DNA of 64,000 nucleotides from Paeniglutamicibacter sulfureus (GTDB lineage: Bacteria; Actinomycetota; Actinomycetes; Actinomycetales; Micrococcaceae), in assembly GCF_039535115.1 (NCBI RefSeq), contig NZ_BAAAWO010000001.1, positions 2,604,001 through 2,668,000 on the forward strand, read 5' to 3'. The position numbers were made by a program, and so were the translations under genes. The notes beneath the pieces are model-generated. The model was not told where the DNA came from. It saw only the letters and a list, made by a program, of their open reading frames with translations, and made no database searches. Positions 43,649 to 52,657 of the stretch are shown here, piece by piece. Numbering within the stretch: the first letter of the stretch is position 1; each line of letters begins with the position of its first letter.

Positions 43649-44161
43649 ATGACCGACCACATCGACTCCCACGAAAGCGCGACACCTCCGCTTGGCCTCA
43701 CGTGGGGCATCAAGCGCAGCTTCGTGCGATATATTTCGTTCCTCCCCGACGTCTCGGTATCCATCGAGGGCGGCGCCGAGGCAACCAATGGGAGCTACTT
43801 CAACTTCGCACCCAATGGCGGAAAGCTGGATCCGCACACCGGCTACGGCACCCTGCACTTCAAAGGCGAAGTCCGCATGTCCGGACACGGCGGGATGATG
43901 CGTTTGGATCTGCTGGACCCCTGGGTTGCCCTGACCCCCCAAGGTGCGAGCCTCGGCATATCCGCAGGACCCGCAACCGGCGGGATAATCCTGGCCACCC
44001 TGGAACTGCCACCGCCAGAGGCACTGAAAACCGGCACACTCTGGCAAGACGTCCCGACGCTTCTCGCCCCCGGCGGCGTCGCGCTCTTCAACGACCAGTA
44101 CCCCGTTGGCCAGGAAATGGATCCCCTCTTCATCAACCTCCCCATCACGCCTGCGGGCTGA
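43649..44161 (+). CDS. HtaA-domain protein without signal peptide
   Basis: This 170-residue protein consists almost only of one HtaA domain: LTWGIKRSFVRYISFLPD, NGSYFNFAPNGG, YGTLHFKGEVRMSGHGGMMR and LDLLDPWV (quoted in pieces). HtaA domains bind heme in corynebacterial surface proteins through a Tyr and a His; Tyr28 and His80 are in the expected places. Unlike those proteins it has no signal peptide, sorting signal or anchor, so it would be cytosolic. It is divergent from a heme-P450 operon and shares its candidate operators, which suggests a heme-handling or enzymatic role in the P450 pathway. That role is inferred. Confidence 0.8.
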   Translation: MTDHIDSHESATPPLGLTWGIKRSFVRYISFLPDVSVSIEGGAEATNGSYFNFAPNGGKLDPHTGYGTLHFKGEVRMSGHGGMMRLDLLDPWVALTPQGASLGISAGPATGGIILATLELPPPEALKTGTLWQDVPTLLAPGGVALFNDQYPVGQEMDPLFINLPITPAG

Positions 44162-44692
44162 TCAAAGGACCGGCGGCACCACTCCGGCGCCGATGCCCGG
44201 GCAACGAATACGCCCGGCTTCAGCGATTCCCATGGCGCTTTCCAGAGTCAGCGCCATCTTTCTTCGCCCGCCGCCAAGCGCGGATCAACGTCTCCGCCAC
44301 CACCGCCCGCACCCGGCCTCGGTCCACCGAGACGATCCGGGGGCAGGCAAGCCCACTGTCAACATCGACTCCCGCGATCGGTGTCGATTTCGAGCGCCAC
44401 ACTGCCACGCTCGACGAGCTCTTTGCGTCGCGCGCATCCGCCAACCCCGGCCATCGCGGAATCCGACGATCTCCTGAAACCTTGGTCCGCTGGCATAAAC
44501 AGCCGCCTGCCAACCGCCGAAACAACCCCTCGGCCAAGGAATCCCCGAATTTCAGGCCATACACAAAACGTATATTGTCCGCGACTCAATTACTTGTTCT
44601 ATATGTATTGGACTTCTAGGATCGGTGTGACTCGCCACACACAAACGTTCCGATCCGCTCCCGATTCAGACCAACCTCCAGGAGGATGCCCA
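44162..44692. other. Intergenic region before the hydroxyquinol operon
   Basis: About 530 bp without a convincing gene. Frames exist on both strands but are Arg/Pro-rich and unlike any family I know. The A+T-rich stretch at about 44570-44615 is the most promoter-like part. A strong ribosome binding site (CAGGAGGA) ends the region before the transporter gene. Confidence 0.5.
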
Positions 44693-46030
44693 ATGTCGAG
44701 CATCACGACTACACCCCCGACACCACGCCAATCGTTGCGTCGCGTCGCGGCCGCCTCACTGGCGGGAAACGCCATCGAGTACTACGACTTCTCCATCTAC
44801 GGACTGGCCGCAGCCCTCGTCTTCCCCCAGATCTTCTTCCCGTCCTCCGACCCGCTGGTGGGAACGTTGGCAAGCTTTGGGGCTTTGGCTGTCGGTTACC
44901 TCTCCCGCCCACTGGGAGCAATCGTCTTCGGGCACTTCGGTGACAAGATCGGGCGCAAGCCCATGCTGGTGTTCACGTTGCTGCTCATGGGCATTGCAAC
45001 GCTCGCGATCGGCCTGCTTCCCACCTATAACGAAATCGGCATCTGGGCCGCCGTCATCCTGATCTTCCTGCGCTTCGTGCAGGGCATCGCGTTCGGCGGC
45101 GAATGGGGCGGTGCCATCCTCATGGCCTTTGAATACGCACCCGAGAACCGTCGCGGCTTCTTCGCCGCCGTGCCCCAGGTCGGACCGGCAACCGGCGCAC
45201 TGCTCGGCAACGCCGCTTTCCTGGCCGTCACGCTGCTGCCGCGCGAAGACGTTCTCGCCTGGGCTTGGCGCGTCCCCTTCATCCTCAGCTTCGTACTGGT
45301 CATCGTGGGCATGTTCATCCGCCTCAAGATTGCCGAATCCCCCGAGTTCCAGACCACCAAGGACAAGGGACTCGAGGTCAAGGTTCCCCTGGCCTCAGTC
45401 TTCAAGAACAATTTCAAGGCCGTCCTGCTCGTGGCCGGCAGCTTCCTGGGCTTCGGAGCCTTCTCCATCGTGGTCATGACCTTCCTCGTCGGTTACAGCC
45501 AGAACACGCTGGGCATCCCCGCCTCCACCATGCTGAGCTTCACCATGATCGCCTTTGTCCTCCAGATCCCCATGATCCTGCTCTCCGGTCACCTCTCGGA
45601 CAAGTACGGCCGCAAGGTGCTCGTCATCTTTGGAACGCTCGCTGCGATCGCAGGCATCATCTTCATGTTCGCTGCCGTCGTCTCTACCCAGCCGGCATTG
45701 ATCGGTGTTGCGTACGCCCTGGGCTTCGGCTGCCTCTACACCTTCTGCTACGGCATGCAGCCTGCACTCTTCGCCGACAGCTTCCCCGCCGAGGTCAGGT
45801 TCACCGGCATGAGCCTGGGCTACCAGCTGGGCAACGTCCTGGGCTCGGGATTCACCCCGCTCATCGCCACCTGGCTGGTCATGTCCACCGGCAGCATCGT
45901 CTTCGTCCCGGTCTTCGTGGTCGCAACGCTGCTGATCTCACTGGTCTGCCTGTTGCAGTTGGTCAAGCTGGCCCGGCTGCGCAAGCAGGTTGAAGCACGG
46001 GATTTTGCCACCGCTGCCGCGGGCATCTGA
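44693..46030 (+). CDS. MHS-family MFS transporter, first gene of hydroxyquinol operon
   Basis: This 445-residue protein has 12 predicted helices and MHS hallmarks: SLAGNAIEYYDFSIYGLAAA in helix 1, FGHFGDKIGRKPML and RFVQGIAFGGEWGGAILMA. It should import an organic or aromatic acid with protons. The ATG at 44693 follows a strong CAGGAGGA site; the frame opens earlier at 44381 but that part is not transporter-like. A clear paralogue at 59517 carries a stop near its start. It lies 63 bp before maleylacetate reductase. Confidence 0.88.
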   Translation: MSSITTTPPTPRQSLRRVAAASLAGNAIEYYDFSIYGLAAALVFPQIFFPSSDPLVGTLASFGALAVGYLSRPLGAIVFGHFGDKIGRKPMLVFTLLLMGIATLAIGLLPTYNEIGIWAAVILIFLRFVQGIAFGGEWGGAILMAFEYAPENRRGFFAAVPQVGPATGALLGNAAFLAVTLLPREDVLAWAWRVPFILSFVLVIVGMFIRLKIAESPEFQTTKDKGLEVKVPLASVFKNNFKAVLLVAGSFLGFGAFSIVVMTFLVGYSQNTLGIPASTMLSFTMIAFVLQIPMILLSGHLSDKYGRKVLVIFGTLAAIAGIIFMFAAVVSTQPALIGVAYALGFGCLYTFCYGMQPALFADSFPAEVRFTGMSLGYQLGNVLGSGFTPLIATWLVMSTGSIVFVPVFVVATLLISLVCLLQLVKLARLRKQVEARDFATAAAGI

Positions 46031-46093
46031 CACCACTTTCCGTTCCGTCCTCGCGGTCACACCGCTCCCCACTTCCACAGTCAAAGGACCACC

Positions 46094-47215
46094 ATGCAGT
46101 TTGAACACACCACCCTGGGCCAGCGGGTCCTCTTCGGAACCGGCCTGGCCGCCGAACACGTGGCCGCCGAAACCGCGCGGCTCGGGGCCACGAACATCAT
46201 GTGCATCGCTTCGGAGTTCGAGCGCGAATTCGCCCAGATCGCCCTGGCGCAGGTGCAGGTCGCCCTGTGGCACACGGACGTGGTCCAGCATGTGCCGATC
46301 GCCAATGCCGTCGGTGCCCGCCAGGCGGCGACGGACGCACACATCGATCTGATCGTGTGCGTGGGCGGCGGCTCCACCACCGGCCTGGCCAAGGCCGTGG
46401 CCCTGACCACCGGGATTCCCATCATTGCCGTTCCCACCACCTATGCGGGTTCGGAGGCCACCAACGTCTGGGGCCTGACCGAGGAGGCCACCAAGACCAC
46501 GGGTGCTGATGACAAGGTGCTTCCGGCCACCGTCATCTACGACGCGGCCCTGACCCTTGGCCTTCCGGTGGGGTTGTCCGTGGCCTCGGGCCTCAATGCC
46601 CTGGCCCACTGCGTGGATTCCTTGTGGGCACCGCGCGCCGATCCCATCAATGCGGCACTGGCTGCCGAGGGCGTGCGCGCCCTGGCGCAGGGCCTGCCGC
46701 TGATCCACTCCGATCCCACCGACATCACGGGCCGTGAAACCGCCCTCTACGGCGCCTACCTCTCCGCCGTGGCCTTCGCCTCTGCAGGTTCGGGCCTGCA
46801 CCACAAGATCTGCCACGTGCTGGGCGGAACGTTCAACATGCCGCACGCCGAAACCCATGCGACGGTCCTGCCCTACGTGCTGGCCTTCAATGCTCCTTCG
46901 GCCCCCGAAGCCGCCTCACGGCTATCGGCCGCCATCCGCGCAGGCCTGGGCGCCAGCGCTCCGGCATTGGACGGACTGGACGCCGCGGCCGAAGCCGTCG
47001 CACTGCTGAACGAACTGCGCACCCGCTTGGACGCCCCCCGCGCCCTGGCCGACTACGGCTTCACGACGGCCGACATCCCGGAGGCGGTGTCCCGCATTCT
47101 CAAGGCAGCGCCCGCCTCCAACCCCACGGCCGTGACCGAATCCAACATCGCCGAGCTGCTCGGCGCGGCCCTTGCCGGAACGACTCCTGCCGTCCTGTCC
47201 CCGGCCCTCGCCTAA
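46094..47215 (+). CDS. Maleylacetate reductase
   Basis: This 373-residue protein matches the iron-type alcohol dehydrogenase superfamily, maleylacetate reductase group: [20 protein letters not shown] (nucleotide fold, given in part), [20 protein letters not shown], and the metal/active-site region [20 protein letters not shown]. It reduces maleylacetate to 3-oxoadipate with NADH, the step after ring cleavage of hydroxyquinol. It sits directly before hydroxyquinol 1,2-dioxygenase, 28 bp apart, which firmly supports the call. Confidence 0.93.
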   Translation: MQFEHTTLGQRVLFGTGLAAEHVAAETARLGATNIMCIASEFEREFAQIALAQVQVALWHTDVVQHVPIANAVGARQAATDAHIDLIVCVGGGSTTGLAKAVALTTGIPIIAVPTTYAGSEATNVWGLTEEATKTTGADDKVLPATVIYDAALTLGLPVGLSVASGLNALAHCVDSLWAPRADPINAALAAEGVRALAQGLPLIHSDPTDITGRETALYGAYLSAVAFASAGSGLHHKICHVLGGTFNMPHAETHATVLPYVLAFNAPSAPEAASRLSAAIRAGLGASAPALDGLDAAAEAVALLNELRTRLDAPRALADYGFTTADIPEAVSRILKAAPASNPTAVTESNIAELLGAALAGTTPAVLSPALA

Positions 47216-47243
47216 ACACCACCCGAAACCCCCAGGAGCACAC

Positions 47244-48161
47244 ATGAGAATCGACAACGCCTTCACCGATGCCGCACCCGCCCAGGTTCTCTCGGATGAA
47301 CAAATCGCACGCGAAGAGAACCTGGTCTCCGAGGTCATCGCTTCCTTTGCCGGCGGCGGCAGCGAACGCGACCGCGAGCTGATCAATGGCTTGGTCCGCC
47401 ACCTCCATTCCTACATTCGCGAGGTGCGCCTCACCGAGGAGGAATGGAGCACCGCGATCGGATTCCTGACGCGCGCCGGCCACATCACCACCGACACCCG
47501 CCAGGAATTCATTCTCCTGTCCGACGTCCTGGGCGCCTCAATGCAAACCATTGCCGTGAACAACGAGGCGGTCGGCGACGCCACCGAGGCCACCGTGTTC
47601 GGTCCGTTCTTCGTTGAGAACGCCCCGGAAATCGCCATCGGCGGGGACATCTCCGGCGGAGCCGCCGGGGAGGCCTGCTGGGTCGAGGGCAGCGTCAAGG
47701 ACACCGCGGGAAACCCCTTGCCCGGTGCCCGAATCGAGGTCTGGGAAGCTGACGAGGAAGGGTTCTACGACGTCCAGTACAACGACGGCCGGACCGCGGC
47801 CCGCGCCCACCTGCACGCCGACGCGGACGGGAACTACGCGTTCTGGGCACTGACCCCCACGCCCTACCCGATTCCCCATGACGGCCCGGTGGGCCAGCTG
47901 CTGGAGCGCTTCGACCGCTCCCCGGTGCGCACCTCGCACCTGCACTTCATGGTCTCGGCCCCGGAAACCCGCACCTTGGTCACCCACATCTTCGTCGACG
48001 GCTGCGAGTACCTGGACAAGGATTCGGTCTTTGGCGTCAAGGAATCCCTGATCAAGGACTTCATTTCGCAGCCTGCAGGAACGCCGGCCCCGGATGGACG
48101 GGACTTGGAGGGCAAGCCGTGGAAGCGGGTTGCCTTCGACATCGTCCTGCCGCCGGCCTAG
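47244..48161 (+). CDS. Hydroxyquinol 1,2-dioxygenase (intradiol)
   Basis: This 305-residue protein has the N-terminal helical dimerisation domain (about 1-110) and the intradiol dioxygenase beta-sandwich. The non-heme Fe(III) ligands fit the family spacing: Tyr175 (FYDVQ), Tyr208 (PYPIP), His232 and His234 (SHLHF). It cleaves hydroxyquinol (1,2,4-trihydroxybenzene) to maleylacetate. The neighbouring maleylacetate reductase distinguishes it from a catechol 1,2-dioxygenase, which would go with muconate enzymes. The ATG at 47244 follows CAGGAG. Confidence 0.93.
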   Translation: MRIDNAFTDAAPAQVLSDEQIAREENLVSEVIASFAGGGSERDRELINGLVRHLHSYIREVRLTEEEWSTAIGFLTRAGHITTDTRQEFILLSDVLGASMQTIAVNNEAVGDATEATVFGPFFVENAPEIAIGGDISGGAAGEACWVEGSVKDTAGNPLPGARIEVWEADEEGFYDVQYNDGRTAARAHLHADADGNYAFWALTPTPYPIPHDGPVGQLLERFDRSPVRTSHLHFMVSAPETRTLVTHIFVDGCEYLDKDSVFGVKESLIKDFISQPAGTPAPDGRDLEGKPWKRVAFDIVLPPA

Positions 48162-48217
48162 GCATCTCCCTCACCACCCGCTCTTCCGAACCCGCACCAA
48201 AAGAAACAGGACCCACC

Positions 48218-48616
48218 ATGGAAAACCACCACACCCACGCCGAAACCCTGCAGGAAGGCCTGGACATCCGCAAGGAAGTCCTCGGTGCCGCCCACGTCGA
48301 GAAGTCCCTGGCCAACGCCACCGAATTTGGCAAGCCGATCCAGGAATTGGTCACCGAATACTGCTGGGGTGCCACCTGGTCCCGTCCGGGCCTGGACCGC
48401 AAGTCGCGCTCCATGATCAACCTGGCGATGCTCACCGCACTGAACCGCGGCCACGAACTCTCCGTGCACGTCAAGGGTGCCATCAACAACGGCGTCACGC
48501 CGGAGGAGATCCAGGAGGTGCTGCTGCAGAGCGCCATCTACGTGGGCGTGCCCGCGGCCCTGGAGTCCTTCCGCATCGCCGAGGCGACCCTGAAGGAGAT
48601 GAGCATCAATGTCTAA
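48218..48616 (+). CDS. Carboxymuconolactone decarboxylase (CMD) family protein
   Basis: This 132-residue protein matches the CMD/AhpD-like family: REVLGAAHVEKSL-type start, TEYCWGATWSRPGLDRKSRS, and the HELSVHVKGAINNGVTPEEI stretch that carries the catalytic Glu and His of 4-carboxymuconolactone decarboxylase. The CxxC of AhpD is absent. Its place after hydroxyquinol dioxygenase does not require a decarboxylase, so it may act on a related lactone or enol. It overlaps the next gene by 8 bases. Confidence 0.83.
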   Translation: MENHHTHAETLQEGLDIRKEVLGAAHVEKSLANATEFGKPIQELVTEYCWGATWSRPGLDRKSRSMINLAMLTALNRGHELSVHVKGAINNGVTPEEIQEVLLQSAIYVGVPAALESFRIAEATLKEMSINV

Positions 48617-49484
48617 GCCACGCATCGGGTTCATCGGCCTCGGCAACATGGGCACGCCCATGTCCGCACGCCTGCTCGAGGCCGGATACACCGTCATCGG
48701 CACCGACCTGTCCGCCGAGAACCGCGCCCGGCTGGTGGCCTCCGGAGGAAGCGCGGTTCAAAGCACCGGCGAGGTCGCGGCCTTGGCCGACGTGCTGATC
48801 CTGATGCTGCCGAACTCCTCGATTGTCGAGTCCGTCCTGGAAAGCGACGGCGCCGCGGCGGCACTTCCCCAAGGCGCCATCGTGGTGGACATGAGTTCCT
48901 CCGAGCCCTTGCGCACCCGCGCACTGGCCGAACGCCTGGCCATATCAGGCGGCCCCACGCTCGTCGACGCCCCGGTGTCCGGCGGCGTGGGCGGAGCCGT
49001 CACCGGAAAGCTGACCATCATGGCAGGCGGCGACGCCGAGACCATCGAAACCCTGCGCCCGATCCTTGAAGTCCTGGGCAAGGTGCGCCACACCGGGGAG
49101 GTGGGCTCGGGCCATGCGCTCAAGGCCCTGAACAACCTGCTTTCCGCAACCCACTTGCTGGTCACCTCCGAGGCCATGGCCGCGGGCAAGGAGTTCGGGC
49201 TGGACCCGCAGACCATGCTCGAGGTCTTCAACTCCTCCAGCGGACGCAGCGGTTCCACCGAGAACAAGTGGCCCAACTTCATCCTGCCGGGCAGCTTCGA
49301 TTCGGGCTTCGGCCTGGCCCTGATGCTCAAGGACATGAAGATCGCCGCAAGCCTGGCCGAGTCCCTGGGCCGTCCCTCGCAGCTCGGTGCACGTGCCGTC
49401 GAGCTCTGGGGCCAGGCGGCCACCGAGCTGGATCCGGCCTCGGACCACACGGAGATTGCCCGCTGGGCGGCGTCGAAAGACTGA
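48609..49484 (+). CDS. 3-hydroxyisobutyrate dehydrogenase family oxidoreductase
   Basis: This 291-residue protein has an N-terminal Rossmann fold (GFIGLGNMGTPMSARL), the substrate motif DAPVSGGVGGAVTGKLTIM, the catalytic Lys region GHALKALNNLL, and a C-terminal helical domain (LMLKDMKIAASLAESLG). It oxidises or reduces a beta-hydroxyacid with NAD(P). In the hydroxyquinol operon it may process a side-chain acid or a tartronate-semialdehyde-like product; the exact substrate is unknown. Confidence 0.87.
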   Translation: MSKPRIGFIGLGNMGTPMSARLLEAGYTVIGTDLSAENRARLVASGGSAVQSTGEVAALADVLILMLPNSSIVESVLESDGAAAALPQGAIVVDMSSSEPLRTRALAERLAISGGPTLVDAPVSGGVGGAVTGKLTIMAGGDAETIETLRPILEVLGKVRHTGEVGSGHALKALNNLLSATHLLVTSEAMAAGKEFGLDPQTMLEVFNSSSGRSGSTENKWPNFILPGSFDSGFGLALMLKDMKIAASLAESLGRPSQLGARAVELWGQAATELDPASDHTEIARWAASKD

Positions 49485-49641
49485 CCCGCAGCATCGCTGA
49501 TGGCGTCTTTTTCTCGTGGATCATCCGCAGAAACAGACGCCATTGGCGTTTGCTCCCCGGTGCGTCTTGCCCGCTCGATTTGGTGCGCGACCCGTGCGCA
49601 AAAAACATTCCTGCACCGTCGATTGATGATTGACTGAACAG

Positions 49642-50250
49642 ATGAGTTCGCACTTCTACCGCCCAGCAGAGGGCCACCGGCTTCCGCATGATCCGTTTAA
49701 TGCAATTGTCGGGCCGCGTCCGATCGGTTGGATTGGAACACTTTCCCCTGCCGGGGTTCGCAACCTCGCACCGTACAGCTTCTTCAATGCGTTCTCCTAC
49801 ACGCCACCACTCATTGGCTTCTCGAGCACCACCCGCAAGCACACCGCGCGCAACGCCCAGCTGAGCGGTGAGTTCACCTGGAACCTGGTCACGCGCCCCC
49901 TCGCAGAGCAGATGAACGCAACGTCAACAACGGCCGACGTCGATGAATTCGTCGCATCCGGCTTGGAGGCCGCTGATTCCGTTGATATCAGTGCGCCGCG
50001 TGTCGCGGCCTCGCCAGTGAGTTTCGAGTGCCGGGTCAGTGACGTCATTGAATTGCGTGGTGCAGACGGGCACACTTCTCCCGGTGTGCTCACGATCGGG
50101 GAAGTCATCGCGGTGCACATCGATGAGGCCCTGATTCGCGAGGGTATTTACCAGACGGCTCTCGCCCAGCCTGTCCTGCGTGCAGGCGGGCCAAGTGCCT
50201 ACTTCGAGGCCCTTGCCCAGGGCCGCTTTGATCTCGTGAGGCCCCGCTAG
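49642..50250 (+). CDS. Flavin reductase family protein (FMN-binding split barrel)
   Basis: This 202-residue protein starts SSHFYRPAEGHRLPHDPFNA and continues AIVGPRPIGWIGTLSPAGV, the typical opening of a flavin-reductase-like group, then SYTPPLIGFSS and an NLVTRPLAEQMNATS helix. These proteins reduce FMN or FAD for oxygenases or reductively act on quinone-type substrates. The ATG at 49642 fits the family start; a TTG at 49630 would add four residues. It follows the hydroxyquinol operon by 157 bp and is closed by a long palindrome at 50377. Confidence 0.83.
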   Translation: MSSHFYRPAEGHRLPHDPFNAIVGPRPIGWIGTLSPAGVRNLAPYSFFNAFSYTPPLIGFSSTTRKHTARNAQLSGEFTWNLVTRPLAEQMNATSTTADVDEFVASGLEAADSVDISAPRVAASPVSFECRVSDVIELRGADGHTSPGVLTIGEVIAVHIDEALIREGIYQTALAQPVLRAGGPSAYFEALAQGRFDLVRPR

Positions 50251-50376
50251 AACTTCAGCGAAACAGCTCGACCCCAAACCGATTCCGTGGCACCCTTGGG
50301 GGGCCGTCGGACCACCGTCAGTGGGAGCCGGGCTTTTTGTCCGCAGAGGAGCGCTTTATCGGAGCGCACACCAAAA

Positions 50377-50422
50377 AACGGGTGGATTCCATACCTATAT
50401 ATAGGTATGGAATCCACCCGTT
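50377..50422. terminator. 46-bp perfect palindrome, bidirectional terminator
   Basis: All 23 base pairs match, centred at 50399/50400 on TATATA, flanked by an A-run on the left (T-run for minus-strand transcripts). It lies between the plus-strand flavin reductase and the end of the eight-gene minus-strand operon. The symmetry and position fit termination of both. Confidence 0.88.
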
Positions 50423-50438
50423 GTGTCGGAGCGACCCG

Positions 50439-50813
50439 TTAGTGGCTGTGGCCCACTACCTGGTGGACCGTCTTGGGTCCGGAGGTTTCGAACTCGCGTG
50501 TCTGCCGCTTGGTCTCGGCCTCGTAGGTTTCCAGGTCGCCGCGGTGGCGGGCCACCATGCGTCGGCGCGCCGATGGTGCCACGTGGCAGAGCCCGGGGAC
50601 ATCCGCGTTGTCGCGGCAGTCGATGCTGCCGGCCGCGGGAGCCACCGCCGCCAGGGACGCGCCGCTGCGCCCCAGGCCGCGGCTGGTGTACCGGCGACGG
50701 GCCACTCCGGAACACACCGGGCAGTCCTGGGATTCCGGTGCCGGGGCCGGGATGAAGAACTCGCTGTCCGCCGCGCAGTCGCCGCAACGGTAGTCAAAGA
50801 ACATCCGGCTCAT
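50439..50813 (-). CDS. FmdB-like zinc-ribbon protein
   Basis: This 124-residue protein begins with an FmdB-type zinc ribbon: FDYRCGDCAADSEFF, then DCPVCSGVARRRYTSRGLG, giving two C-x2-C pairs. A central segment (SIDCRDNADVPGLCH) has extra Cys and His. The C-terminal half is helical and charged and ends in a His-rich tail. FmdB proteins are often encoded next to amidases or catabolic operons and are thought regulatory or metal-binding; the role is unclear. Its ATG overlaps the stop of the MBL-fold gene by one base. It is the last gene of the operon. Confidence 0.75.
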   Translation of the reverse strand: MSRMFFDYRCGDCAADSEFFIPAPAPESQDCPVCSGVARRRYTSRGLGRSGASLAAVAPAAGSIDCRDNADVPGLCHVAPSARRRMVARHRGDLETYEAETKRQTREFETSGPKTVHQVVGHSH

Positions 50814-51637
50814 CAGGACAGCTCCCGCAGGGCCCCGCCGAAGTCCTCCCAGTCGCGCGGATCGTGGGCGATCCACAGCCGGGCGTTCTCCGCGTCGCGC
50901 AATTCCTTGAGCTTGGTGATGGACGCACGTGCCTCGCCGTAGTCCCAGTCCGAGGGATCCACTTCGTCCCATTCGACGGCTTCGCGCAGGTGCACGGTGT
51001 CGCCGGTGAGAATGACGTTCTGCGACGGCAGGCGAACCAGTGCGCTCAATTCGCCCGGGGTGTGCCCGGGCGTGTGGTGGATCTGGATGGCGCCGTCGCC
51101 GAACAGGTCAAAGACCGGCGCCTGGACGGTGGTCCAGGTGAAGTCCATGACCTCATCGGAGAAGTCGCCCGGGTTGAACAGATGCGCGGTGGCGGGACCG
51201 GGGCCCGCCGCCCATTGCAGTTCGCCGGGCCCGGCATAGAACTTCGCCTGCGGGAAGAGATACAGTCCGCCGGAGTGGTCGGCGTGGGTGTGCGAGAGCA
51301 CCACGTGGGTCACGTCCTCGGGACGGTAGCCGAGCTTGGCCAGCTGCCGGTCGATGCGCTGCTCCGGCGTGCCGGAAATCATGGAGGTTTCCGGGCGGTC
51401 TCCGTAGACCAATGCCGGGTCCTCGCACACTCGCGGGTCCATGCCGGTGTCAAAGAGCACCAGGCCCTGTTCGTGTTCGATCACGTAGGCCGGAAGCGGG
51501 ATCTGAACGGTGCCCTCGGCGCCGACCACCAGGTGCGCCGCGTCAATGGTCATCTTCGGCGAGTCCAGGCCCCACATGCGGATGTTGGTGGAACGTGCGG
51601 TGTGCGCGGGCGTGGCCCGTGCGTTTGTTTCTAACAT
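50813..51637 (-). CDS. Metallo-beta-lactamase-fold hydrolase, N-acyl homoserine lactonase-like
   Basis: This 274-residue protein has the MBL motif H-T-H-A-D-H-S-G-G, a later His in HHTPGHTPGELS, Asp in LTGDTVH and a final His in IAHDPRDW, with the IEHEQGLVLFDTGMDP opening seen in AiiA-type lactonases. It should use two metals to open a lactone or hydrolyse a related ester. Since it lies in an aromatic-catabolic operon, the natural lactone may be a pathway intermediate rather than a quorum signal. It begins 6 bp after the alpha/beta hydrolase gene. Confidence 0.83.
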   Translation of the reverse strand: MLETNARATPAHTARSTNIRMWGLDSPKMTIDAAHLVVGAEGTVQIPLPAYVIEHEQGLVLFDTGMDPRVCEDPALVYGDRPETSMISGTPEQRIDRQLAKLGYRPEDVTHVVLSHTHADHSGGLYLFPQAKFYAGPGELQWAAGPGPATAHLFNPGDFSDEVMDFTWTTVQAPVFDLFGDGAIQIHHTPGHTPGELSALVRLPSQNVILTGDTVHLREAVEWDEVDPSDWDYGEARASITKLKELRDAENARLWIAHDPRDWEDFGGALRELS

Positions 51638-51643
51638 CTTCTA

Positions 51644-52651
51644 CTACCCCTCGTGGTTGATGTATTGCGGTTCCGGAACCCGTTGCGGGTTTCCGTGGTG
51701 ATCCTTCTGGAGGCCTTCGATCCAGTCCAGGACTTCCTGGAAGACGTCGTGGTTGTTGGCTTCGAACACGAGTCCGTGCCCGTTGCCTGCGATGCCTTCG
51801 TTTCCCAGCGACAGGTGCGTGGCCACTGCACCCTGGGTGCGCAGGAAGTCGGTTGTTTCCTTGTCCGCGTCGCCGCGTCCGGAGGCTGCCCCGGACACCA
51901 CGAGGACGGGAATGGAATCCAACCGGTCCCCTTCCAGCGGCACGGCAGTGGCCCCGAATTCCAGGGAGCCCCTTGCACCGAGGTCGCGGAACGGCGGACC
52001 AAGGGGTTCGACGGAGATGACCGCTTGGACCAGTTCGGGGACCCGGGAGGCCGCAAGCCACCCGGCCGCGGCCCCGGCGGAATGCGTGAGAAGGACACTG
52101 CGCCCGATGATCTTCAACAGATCCACCAGGCGACGGGCATCGAGCTCCTGGCCCAGGGCCGTGTCCAGCAGCATGCCGCCGGAGGAGGCGACCAATGCGT
52201 CGAGTTCCTTCGAGCCGGGTTTCCTCCCCCAGGCCCAGGCGGGGTTTGGCGTCGCCGAATCCCCGGAGGCCGCCGGCGGGACGAACACCGCCGCGACTCC
52301 CGCGTAATCCGGGAACGACGTGCGCGCTCCCAGCCGCGCGGGGTCATAAGGTGAACGGCCGTGGCCGGGCCGGTCCATCAGGTAGGCGGGGAATCCCGCC
52401 TCAACCGCCTGGACCGCCCAGCCCGGAGCCAAAGCCGAGACCCCCAGCCAGTCCGTGGATTGTCCTCCACCGCCATGGACGAAAACGAACGGCAACCCCG
52501 AGGTCCCGGACGCCGGAGCCTCCCACTGGACCCATGCCGGGCCCAGCTGCCAGGGTTGCGAATCCGCGTCGTTCACGTCGCCCGAAAGGAAGAATCCCCC
52601 GGTCCGAACCGTGCGCGCGGCGGCATCGGCGTGAGGTGCGGTGTTGGACAT
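51644..52651 (-). CDS. Alpha/beta hydrolase
   Basis: This 335-residue protein has the oxyanion-hole segment FVFVHGGGGQSTDWLG, a DRPGHGRSPYDP strand-loop, the nucleophile elbow T-H-S-A-G-A (Ser), and a late His in GNGHGLVFE. These fit esterases or lactonases of the alpha/beta fold rather than C-C hydrolases. No signal peptide is present. It follows the CYP199-like P450 gene by 6 bp in the same operon. Substrate is unknown. Confidence 0.83.
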   Translation of the reverse strand: MSNTAPHADAAARTVRTGGFFLSGDVNDADSQPWQLGPAWVQWEAPASGTSGLPFVFVHGGGGQSTDWLGVSALAPGWAVQAVEAGFPAYLMDRPGHGRSPYDPARLGARTSFPDYAGVAAVFVPPAASGDSATPNPAWAWGRKPGSKELDALVASSGGMLLDTALGQELDARRLVDLLKIIGRSVLLTHSAGAAAGWLAASRVPELVQAVISVEPLGPPFRDLGARGSLEFGATAVPLEGDRLDSIPVLVVSGAASGRGDADKETTDFLRTQGAVATHLSLGNEGIAGNGHGLVFEANNHDVFQEVLDWIEGLQKDHHGNPQRVPEPQYINHEG

Positions 52652-52657
52652 GCCGGG

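Noticed and set aside
44220..44564. A 114-residue minus-strand frame before the hydroxyquinol operon
   Set aside because: Arg-rich composition, no start signal and no family resemblance; more likely an open frame due to high G+C.
50813..51637. Calling the MBL-fold enzyme a quorum-quenching lactonase
   Set aside because: The motif supports lactone hydrolysis, but the operon context points to catabolism rather than signalling.
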